Program-made: the position numbers and the translations under genes
Shown here: in pieces, positions 9,601-15,756 of the stretch
Layout: each line of letters opens with the position of its first letter
Numbering within the stretch: the stretch's first letter is position 1
The notes under the pieces: generated by a model
Database searches by the model: none
What the model saw: the letters and a program-made list of their open reading frames with translations, nothing else
Told to the model about the DNA's origin: nothing
From: Aestuariivirga litoralis
Lineage (GTDB): Bacteria > Pseudomonadota > Alphaproteobacteria > Rhizobiales > Aestuariivirgaceae
Direction: 5' to 3'
Assembly: GCF_015714715.1 (NCBI RefSeq)
Contig: NZ_WAHS01000002.1
Span: 930,001 to 994,000, forward strand
DNA length: 64,000 nt

Positions 9601-9867
9601 CTTCTGGTAGGACATATCGAAGAACACCCGGTTCTGCGTGCCGCCCACGCTTTCATCGCGCTTCGATATGGCATCCTTCAGCTCTTTGGGAATCTTGAAG
9701 CTGGTGATCTTGCCGCGCAGCCAGCGCGCCAGAGCAAGCCCGTCCTGTCGCCGGTAAGAGAGAAAGCCAAGAAAGCGCTGGCCTTCATCAGCGTGGTCAA
9801 GCAGCGTAGCGCTCAGGCCCGCGGCGAGGCGGCGTTTGCGGTCGCGCGCTGAGCCAGCTTCACTCAT
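6667..9867 (-). CDS. TIR domain - transmembrane helix - beta-propeller protein
   Basis: 1066 aa. The N-terminal TIR domain (about residues 30-180) has the opening FLGFLSYRRQDG, a DMSYQKP loop and the WCEREIE motif whose Glu (about E132) matches the NADase catalytic glutamate of enzymatic TIR domains. One transmembrane helix follows (about 227-247, LAIAALATIVALSGLTVWAM). The remaining ~800 residues are repetitive beta-rich WD40-like propeller (for example AFSPDGKQLAIAL and LLDVATSK). With this topology the TIR is probably cytoplasmic and the propeller periplasmic. It lies 6 bp upstream of the RyR gene and 5 bp downstream of the 404-aa membrane protein gene. Likely an NAD-consuming or signalling effector coupled to an envelope sensor. 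Confidence 0.85.
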   Translation of the reverse strand: MSEAGSARDRKRRLAAGLSATLLDHADEGQRFLGFLSYRRQDGLALARWLRGKITSFKIPKELKDAISKRDESVGGTQNRVFFDMSYQKPNVDFWDEHIAASLCRSRTLILLQTPSVFQTLPGGEANWCEREIETFLKYYGDPSRILVVMGPDAPIEKFPAPLEKISARWDWIDLRFFSQSAITRWRQAGLYDAQVVKVLAKIYDIADGDLPVLNQEFAKARQRVRRALAIAALATIVALSGLTVWAMKERQTALAQRNSALISQSRYLASGADGLVKDGTIRGALALVQAALPGANDGGDRPLVQEAIASAYNAIYSNHERGSLALPEGTTAVSSDAMHGTIVITTKTQLLLRNGFDGAVTQTWPLDFGDTSHISIAPGDKIVALTNADGAVMVRDITDNREILRHAGEGKGTNTHFIKGGSLLVVADAENLHLHLFDVAKGTEIATRNFTPVNKKPGFAYFDADSELMMLVVDAKLLRLSPADLSDQASLPVDDVAEYAMATSQDKATVYVAAAQEQLDGRILEIDAASWTLKRGFSRIAWGAKKLDVSSRWNTLALMGLNGVDFFDLKAGERTSHVATDFFPSGGQFLGGTGNGEYMIYGGSGSIKWISPLLGISHTSFMTTDGAAITGLDPLPDDSGFLSISEKPSVTRWSYKLVASAADYNVPLIINGVDFKMASPFQSSDFLPEKNLAVASYTGNAINRWDIKTGKSTLVKDPIKGEDIPFVAALSDNATAMVTASQKLRVYTDATGTAAPAGEIDAPPMRAMTAVSPTQAFIAAKSGVPEMLDASDPSKLKLTPLPDMAPCPLSGAMNNFAICATSEGAVKVKRISDGKMMLDRKAMPAAFTYISISRDGTRLAIATDDHKLELLQMPEGNVLAKLDLQLDLSGGRLMDAVKAAKLDPKELASVSTGTKHVVKSFDTTAMAFSPDGKQLAIALPFGMIKLLDVATSKMTELPVPRDAQISEMIYSANGALLAVHEFRKTEVLQVYRIATGEQLADISLNEAYKPKIYALPDGHGYLTISETGHVVVNPVFEKDEDFIAYLAREYPDRLTPAQRRAYFLE

Positions 9868-9872
9868 GACAT

Positions 9873-11087
9873 TCAGTTAAGACGCCCGCAGCCGATATTG
9901 GTGGTGCAGACGCCATTTACCACTTCATTGACGCAGAACAACCCGCCTTCGGGCTGGAATTTCTTGGCGCTGCTGCCCGAAGTGAAGACCACGCAAACGG
10001 GTGGCACACCTGGATCATTCTGCTCCCACTGAATGTTGGAAATCGACGTGCTGAAATATTTGCCGGTGGATTTGTATTCGCGCACTACCGGAATGGAGCC
10101 ACTATAAGCCGTTTTCTTGGCCGGATCGGCGAGATCGACGCTGCGGAAGAACCCGCTGCCGGTCTTCAGGTTTGAACCGAGGGCCACATTGACTTCATAG
10201 ACCGCAATGCGCCCGTCAGAGAGGCGCGAATTGAAATTGAACTTCCAGCTTCCGGGCATATTGTCGGGATGTGTGCCACCTTGAAAAACCGGCCATTGGC
10301 TCGGATCTTCAGATGTACTGGTCACCGTCCAGGCCTTGCCATCAGGCTGCACGGGTTCACCGGCCTGCTTTTGCTGCGGTTCGTCAGGCAGTTGTGGCGG
10401 CGTGGCGGGCTGATCAGGCTGTGTCGGTTGATCGGGCTGGGTCGGTTCGGTCTTCGGCGCATCACCGCCACCGGTATTTTCAACCACCTGTTCGCGGCGT
10501 GACATTTTGTCGATCACGCCAATTACCGTCACTACCGCAATCACCGCCGCACAGGCCAGCATGAAAATGCGCGTTGAATTCATCGGCGCGCGCGCAACAG
10601 GTGCCGCCGCATAGGGTGCTGCAGCCGGAGCCATGGCAATGCCGGCGGGCGTATTGGCACTGGGTGCCATGGCGAGGGGTGCTGCCCCCACCACTTCGCT
10701 GCCCCATGTCAGATCATCGGCGGGCGCGGGAGAAGACGCGCTGGCCTTTGCCACGCTGCCATAGAGGCCAGCACTCCAGGCCTCCGCCGCCCATCTCGCC
10801 ATGTCGGCTTGCAAGCCAGTGTTGGATACCAGCGCATTCACCTGCTGGTCGATCATCATCCGCGAAGGTGCTGCACCGTTGTCGGCAAAGGCTTGCGATG
10901 TGCCCTGGTCATGCGCGGCCATCAGCAATTTCACGCCGCGCACTTCCGCCGGCACGTAATCGCGCAGCAACCCTAAAAGTTTACGCCGGTCATCCAGCAG
11001 CTTGGTGCCGTGCGCCTTGATCAGCTTGGCAATCACCTTGCCGATGTCACCAACCGCCGGCAATTGGTCGCCGTCCTTGCTCACCAT
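9873..11087 (-). CDS. Unrecognised single-pass membrane protein with Pro-rich linker and Cys-containing periplasmic domain
   Basis: 404 aa. I do not recognise the whole protein. A helical N-terminal segment (about 1-110, LLDDRRKLLGLLRDYVPAEV and MARWAAEAWSAGL) is followed by an Ala/Pro-rich stretch and a transmembrane helix (about 173-193). Then come a Pro/Gln/Thr linker with a TQPDQP direct repeat and a C-terminal, probably periplasmic, beta-rich domain with four late cysteines (VPPVCVVF, LFCVNEVVNGVCTTNIGCG). Its start overlaps the vWA stop by 7 bp (ATGGTGA), so the two are coupled. It may anchor or present a signal for the operon; that is inference. Confidence 0.6.
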   Translation of the reverse strand: MVSKDGDQLPAVGDIGKVIAKLIKAHGTKLLDDRRKLLGLLRDYVPAEVRGVKLLMAAHDQGTSQAFADNGAAPSRMMIDQQVNALVSNTGLQADMARWAAEAWSAGLYGSVAKASASSPAPADDLTWGSEVVGAAPLAMAPSANTPAGIAMAPAAAPYAAAPVARAPMNSTRIFMLACAAVIAVVTVIGVIDKMSRREQVVENTGGGDAPKTEPTQPDQPTQPDQPATPPQLPDEPQQKQAGEPVQPDGKAWTVTSTSEDPSQWPVFQGGTHPDNMPGSWKFNFNSRLSDGRIAVYEVNVALGSNLKTGSGFFRSVDLADPAKKTAYSGSIPVVREYKSTGKYFSTSISNIQWEQNDPGVPPVCVVFTSGSSAKKFQPEGGLFCVNEVVNGVCTTNIGCGRLN

Positions 11088-11785
11088 ACCAATTCCCCAC
11101 CGTCTTTTTCTTCACCGGCAGCACTCTTCGCCATTTCCTGTGCGCCATCGGAAACAGTCATCGAAGCGGCTTTGAGCGGCACCGATGCGGCCCATTTGAT
11201 CCTGTTCACCAGTGTCTCGGCATTATTGGCCTGCAAGGGCTTGACGCCAGAATTGCCCATGAAGTTCTGCAGCGTGGGCATGTCTGCATCCGAACCGATG
11301 GCAATCGCAACGCGCACCGCGGCCTTGCCATAATCGGAGGCTTCGAGGGCCACGAGGCCTGCATCCACATCATCAGTCGGCAAACCATCCGAGACCAGAA
11401 CGATCACCGGCGGATTTTGCGCGCCCGTCAGTTTTTTCGGATTCAGAATCTTGGCCAGCATTTCGAGCGATTGGCCCATGGCGCTTTCGCCCTTGGCCTT
11501 CAGGTCGGCCCAGGTGAAATCAGCCACCGGCACCGGCGCTTCGATCATCCAGCGCGCCTGGTCGGCAAAGCTGATCACCCGCACCAGAACATCATTCTCC
11601 GGATTATCCGCTGCCGCCGCCTGCATGGCAGGAATGGCCGAGCGGATGGCGTAATTGAGCGACGCCATCTTGTCGCCGGTCATCGAGCCGGAGCAATCCA
11701 CCACGAAGAAGAAATTGATCTGTCTACGCCCGCTCTTCGCGGACGGTGCTTTGGCGGATGCTTTTTTGGCTGCTACTTTCGCCAT
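11081..11785 (-). CDS. TerY-like von Willebrand factor A domain protein
   Basis: 234 aa. A basic Ala/Lys-rich N-terminus leads into a vWA domain with an intact metal-ion-dependent adhesion site (FFFVVDCSGSM: Asp30, Ser32, Ser34) and the second MIDAS loop VLVSDGLPTDD. This matches the cytosolic TerY-type vWA family. In many bacteria TerY-like proteins sit in a triad with a PP2C phosphatase and a Ser/Thr kinase, which is what is seen here, except that a PrsW-like protease gene is inserted. Spacing is 1 bp from the protease gene, and there is a 7-bp overlap with the 404-aa gene. Likely a Mg2+-dependent protein-interaction hub. Confidence 0.85.
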   Translation of the reverse strand: MAKVAAKKASAKAPSAKSGRRQINFFFVVDCSGSMTGDKMASLNYAIRSAIPAMQAAAADNPENDVLVRVISFADQARWMIEAPVPVADFTWADLKAKGESAMGQSLEMLAKILNPKKLTGAQNPPVIVLVSDGLPTDDVDAGLVALEASDYGKAAVRVAIAIGSDADMPTLQNFMGNSGVKPLQANNAETLVNRIKWAASVPLKAASMTVSDGAQEMAKSAAGEEKDGGELVW

Positions 11786-11786
11786 G

Positions 11787-13289
11787 TTAAACCGACTGCA
11801 CCTGGATCACGCATTGGCCGATGGTGATCTTGGTGCCGGGAGACAGCTTCACATTGCGGCCCTTTGGCGCGCTGGCGCTGGAGCCTGAATCGGTCGTGAC
11901 ATCCCAGCTTGCACTCGAAAGATTCTTCAGGCCCAGTTGCGAAGCATCCTTCGGATTGACGGTCACTTCCGCCAGGCATTGCGCCGGAAGGCCCTGGCCC
12001 GGAAACAGCTGCGCCAGATCCAGCGTCTGCCCCGCGATGATGCCGAAGCGCGCTGATCCTGCCGCCAAAGCGAATGTCGGCTTGGCTACCGCATTGGGCG
12101 CCTGCGCAAGGCCAGCCGGAGCGGGTGCCATTTGCGCCGCAGCTGCAGCCTGTGCCGCAGCTGCACCCGTATTCACCACATTCATCAGACTGGCCAGGCC
12201 ACCCCAGGCCGTGGCCTTCACTTCTTCCATCTTGAATCCAGCAGTTGCAGATGCCGGAACCGGCTGCGCCCCAACTATGATTGAGTCACTTGGCACGAAA
12301 TTACCGTTGGTGGCCGTATTCAACTGTTTGGCCTTGAGCAGACACGCGACGAAAATCAGCAATGTGGGAATCGCCGCGGCAAGGTTTGCGTATTGGCCCA
12401 GCTTGCCTGCCGTGTCCCACAAGCCATGCAGGAGCGCCACCAGCACCCAGCCCATGGCCAAGAGCTTGATCATCGAACGGGGATACAGGGCGGCAAGGCC
12501 AATGAAATAACCGAAGATCGCGGCCCAGCCCATATGGCCGATGACCCCGTTGGTGACCCGCGGGAACAGCAACCAGAAACCGAACGCAAAGCCTGAGCCC
12601 TCACCCTCCGACTTCCCTACCAGTTCCACGAATTTGGGAACGTATTCGCCCATGGTTTCATCGAAAATGAAATAGGCGCCTGCAGCGAGGCCGAACAGCA
12701 TGCCCTCCATGGGCGATTGCACCTTGATATAGTCAAGGTAGCTCTTGGGGGCCGCAACGCCAGTTGCATTGGTTTTGCTGAGGGCGCGCACCGCAAGGAA
12801 CAGGCCGATCAACGCCGGAATCGCCTTCACGAGTTCCTCCAGCAGGCCAGCCGCAAAGAAATAGTGAAAGAAGGCGGGCAGGAAGGGCTCGTCGTCGACT
12901 ATTCCGCCAGGCAGGACATTGCGGAAGATGAACGCAAGGTAACTCCAGATCGGCGTGTGGAATTCGATCCACACTACAACGATCGGGAAAACATAAATCA
13001 GAAGGCTCTTCTTGACACCGGAATAGGCGTAGCAGGCATAGAGCATGATGAAGAGCAAATAGCTCATGATCACATACATCGACTGATAGTAATCAGTGAG
13101 CTTGAAACCCAGCACGCTTGCGATGCCCGTGGCGGCAGCGGGGATCAGGATGCCGCTCTTCCAGACATTGATCTTCTTGGATTTGAAAGGCACCATTTCC
13201 GACAGGGTCGGAGCTGCAAAGTCGCGCGGTGTCGGCGGCATTTGCGGCGGCACCTGGTTTCCACCCTTCGGATCATTAGGCATGGACAT
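11787..13289 (-). CDS. PrsW-like intramembrane metalloprotease with C-terminal module
   Basis: 500 aa. Eight or so hydrophobic segments cover residues 45-320. PrsW/CAAX-like motifs are in order: EELVK (151-155), FGLAAGAYFIFDE (199-211), HMGW (His252) and LLHGLWD (His288, Asp292). PrsW cleaves anti-sigma factors within membranes. An Ala/Pro-rich linker leads to a C-terminal module (about 440-500, VNPKDASQLGLKNL, SWDV, LSPGTKITIG). That module also ends the kinase encoded two genes upstream and resembles part of an FHA-type beta-sandwich. The start could be the ATG at 13283. Protease activity and partner are inferred. Confidence 0.75.
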   Translation of the reverse strand: MSMPNDPKGGNQVPPQMPPTPRDFAAPTLSEMVPFKSKKINVWKSGILIPAAATGIASVLGFKLTDYYQSMYVIMSYLLFIMLYACYAYSGVKKSLLIYVFPIVVVWIEFHTPIWSYLAFIFRNVLPGGIVDDEPFLPAFFHYFFAAGLLEELVKAIPALIGLFLAVRALSKTNATGVAAPKSYLDYIKVQSPMEGMLFGLAAGAYFIFDETMGEYVPKFVELVGKSEGEGSGFAFGFWLLFPRVTNGVIGHMGWAAIFGYFIGLAALYPRSMIKLLAMGWVLVALLHGLWDTAGKLGQYANLAAAIPTLLIFVACLLKAKQLNTATNGNFVPSDSIIVGAQPVPASATAGFKMEEVKATAWGGLASLMNVVNTGAAAAQAAAAAQMAPAPAGLAQAPNAVAKPTFALAAGSARFGIIAGQTLDLAQLFPGQGLPAQCLAEVTVNPKDASQLGLKNLSSASWDVTTDSGSSASAPKGRNVKLSPGTKITIGQCVIQVQSV

Positions 13290-13452
13290 TGCAAAACCCC
13301 ACTTTTGAATGCGTCAGCGAAAAGTCAGAGTTGCATGAAGCCGGGCAATTGCACAAGATTCCCGCAGGAAAAATTTTCCAACCCAGTTAACCCGCAAAAT
13401 CCGTGCTGCAATCGCCATGAAACTAAACCTGTTGCTGTGCAGCAGACCGGAC

Positions 13453-14322
13453 TCATTGCAAGCGCAAAAAGCGCTTCAAATTACCTGCCAAATTTTTGCG
13501 GCGGACCAGGCCAACCTGCAATGCGGCGTCCTGATTGGGATCCTTGAACAGCAACACTGTCGTGTCATCGCCCACGCCATGCGCTGATACATCATCAAGC
13601 CACGGCACCAGATCCTTGGAGAGCTGGCTCATATCTTGCGTCAAAGCCAGCTCAAGCAAATGGCGCACCGTATCCATGAATTGCGTGCCGCCGGTGAAGG
13701 ATTTTGAAAGCCCATCGGTGGCGAGTAACACGAAGGCAGGCTTTGCCAGCGGATCGGGTGAGACATGCAGTGCCAGCCTGAAATGACTTTCCGCATCATC
13801 CTGGCACAGCGAATAAGTCTGCTGCCCTTCAAGGCCCTCATCATCCGGCAGGGGCTTGCCCAGCTTGCCGTCAGCACTTGCCGCAACCAGATCGCCATCT
13901 CCGACCTGAGCATAAAAGGCAAAGCCGGGTCCGATGCAGAAGCTCAAGCAAGTTGCACCATAAGGAATGAAAATGTCGCCTTTCGCCAGTGGCTCTTTCT
14001 TCACATCTGCCCGCACCAGCTTGCGCCACTGCGCAACGAGCTCTTGCGGAAATGTCTTGAACGTAGCTTCAAACTTCTGCCGGTCTTTAACATCCAGCTG
14101 GTCCTTCGCAGTCAAAGCGGCAAAGGCCAGACGCGCCGCCTCCACGGCAAAGCGTGAACCGCGGTCACTGCGGAAATGTGGTGTAGCCCCGTGGCCATCC
14201 GACACGGTAAGCACCTGCCATGCGCCAACTGGCGCAGCGCCATGGAAATCCTGATTGGGTTGCTGCCGCAGCTTGTGGGCCGCACCCTGCACGCTGGCGC
14301 CAGCGATGAGCGCCTTGCTCAT
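13453..14322 (-). CDS. PP2C-type Ser/Thr protein phosphatase
   Basis: 289 aa. The ATG at 14322 overlaps the kinase stop (ATGA), which fixes the start; an upstream open stretch in this frame is only kinase antiframe. PP2C features: NQDFHGAAPVG (Asp for metal), VSDGHGA, SDRGSRFAVEAA, VGDGDLVAASADGKLG, LLATDGLSKSF and the late GVGDDTTVLLF. Together these supply the usual metal-binding aspartates. It should oppose the kinase encoded just upstream and is part of the TerY-like kinase/phosphatase/vWA triad. A 163-bp gap separates it from the protease gene, room for an internal promoter although none is obvious. Confidence 0.87.
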   Translation of the reverse strand: MSKALIAGASVQGAAHKLRQQPNQDFHGAAPVGAWQVLTVSDGHGATPHFRSDRGSRFAVEAARLAFAALTAKDQLDVKDRQKFEATFKTFPQELVAQWRKLVRADVKKEPLAKGDIFIPYGATCLSFCIGPGFAFYAQVGDGDLVAASADGKLGKPLPDDEGLEGQQTYSLCQDDAESHFRLALHVSPDPLAKPAFVLLATDGLSKSFTGGTQFMDTVRHLLELALTQDMSQLSKDLVPWLDDVSAHGVGDDTTVLLFKDPNQDAALQVGLVRRKNLAGNLKRFLRLQ

Positions 14323-15662
14323 GAGGCCTTGCCCGCCACATTGGAAATCACCCCATGCACCTGCCCGAAGCCGATATTGAGCCCATCGAGAATGCGCACC
14401 GTCTTGCCGGGTGCCACAGAGAAATTCTTCCCGTCTAGTCCGCGCACATCCCAACTGGCAGTATTCATGTTCTGCAAGCCGATCATTGTCGGGTCTTTCG
14501 GATTGCTCTGCACGCTGGCAATCACTTGCGCCGCGGGGTCCACATAGCCCGCTGCCATTTGATATTCGAGAATCTTGCGGCGCAGTTTCAGCAGCAGCGG
14601 GTCGCGCCGCGCAGTGAGAAGCGGCGGCAAAGCCATCACCGTCTGGCACACCACGCAATGCGAACCGCTTTCCAGCAGCTTCAAGTCAGCGCCATGTTCA
14701 AAGCCGCATTTGGGACAGGCCACCACCGCTTCGCCCAATTGATCCAGCGCGCTGCGCCATTCGCTTTCCAGCGGGCGTGATTGCGGCTGCATCAATCCGG
14801 TGGTGAAGACGCGGATGAACAATTGTTTCAACACTTCAGGCATCGCCTTCCAGCGCGCCATGATCCAGTCATGCGTGCCAGTAACGGGTCCGTTGGAGGA
14901 ATCCTTGGGATCAAACACAAAGCGCGGCTGCGTGCCATAAAGCGCCATCTCGGCGGCAGGTGTCATCATCGCAATGCTGGCCTCGGCCTTTCCGTCCAGG
15001 GGGTGCCAGTTCAAGATCATGTAGAAGAACAAAACCGCCATCGAATAGAGATCGGTCTTGGTGGAGGGCAGCGCCTCGCGCCGCAGCACTTCCGGCGCCA
15101 TGAATTTGCGCGTGCCATAAACCCCGCCCAGCTCACCATCGACAGAAATATTATCGGCATCACAAATCTGGATGCTGCCACGCTCTGGCTCAAGAAAGAA
15201 CCCGCCGAGATTGATGTCCTGGTAGCAATAGCCAGTGGCATGCAGCTTCTGGAAACTGGTGGCGATGTTGAGGCAGGCCGCCACCCGCGCCGTGAGGCTG
15301 GGATTGATCCGCTCCTTGCCGTTTTCGAACATCAGCTTGAGGGGTCGCCGGTCCGGGCTGATCAGCGGCATGATATAGCCAAAACTACCGGAGCCATCGA
15401 CCTCAGCCAGATCCATCGGCCACACAAAGCTGCCATCAGGCGCGCCTTGTTGCACCATGCGGGTGATGCGCTGGCGCAAATTCACATCTGCGACCGCCAC
15501 GTGGGGATGATACCATTTCAGCGCCAGCTTGCGGCCATCAAGGTCAGCTTCATAAACGCTGCCCTGACCGCCGCTTCCCACCACCTGGCCAATAAAACCG
15601 CTGCCACCGGATTTAAGGCGAAACGCCTGCCCGCGCGCAAAGCTGCCTGCTTTTGAGTTCAT
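14319..15662 (-). CDS. Atypical Ser/Thr protein kinase with zinc ribbon and C-terminal FHA-like module
   Basis: 447 aa. The kinase domain covers about residues 22-300: glycine loop VGSGGQGSVY, Lys49 in LALKWYHP, catalytic loop YCYQDINLGG (Asp149), ICDADN in place of DFG, and FMAPEV for APE. The catalytic loop lacks the usual Lys and Asn (Asn151 and Gly154 instead). This matches a bacterial kinase family found with TerY-like vWA and PP2C proteins. A CPKC...CVVC zinc ribbon (316-339) follows, then a C-terminal module (about 380-438) shared with the PrsW-like protein. First gene of the operon, with a consensus TATAAT 37 nt or so upstream of its leader. Confidence 0.85.
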   Translation of the reverse strand: MNSKAGSFARGQAFRLKSGGSGFIGQVVGSGGQGSVYEADLDGRKLALKWYHPHVAVADVNLRQRITRMVQQGAPDGSFVWPMDLAEVDGSGSFGYIMPLISPDRRPLKLMFENGKERINPSLTARVAACLNIATSFQKLHATGYCYQDINLGGFFLEPERGSIQICDADNISVDGELGGVYGTRKFMAPEVLRREALPSTKTDLYSMAVLFFYMILNWHPLDGKAEASIAMMTPAAEMALYGTQPRFVFDPKDSSNGPVTGTHDWIMARWKAMPEVLKQLFIRVFTTGLMQPQSRPLESEWRSALDQLGEAVVACPKCGFEHGADLKLLESGSHCVVCQTVMALPPLLTARRDPLLLKLRRKILEYQMAAGYVDPAAQVIASVQSNPKDPTMIGLQNMNTASWDVRGLDGKNFSVAPGKTVRILDGLNIGFGQVHGVISNVAGKAS

Positions 15663-15756
15663 TCTTGCAGCCTGTGATCAACCTGATTGCGCCAGCATCC
15701 CATACGATTATATGTAAAATCAACAAATTCAGCCTAGCCCGTCAAGAGTGCACTCC
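15663..15756. promoter_or_regulatory. Divergent promoter region for the kinase operon and the SLOG-like gene
   Basis: A 94-bp AT-richer gap. On the minus strand 15707-15712 reads TATAAT, a consensus -10, without a good -35 at normal spacing. On the plus strand TTGCGC (15687-15692) and TATGTA (15711-15716) are 18 bp apart. The two candidate -10 boxes overlap, which would tie expression of both transcripts together. Promoter calls are by eye only. Confidence 0.4.
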
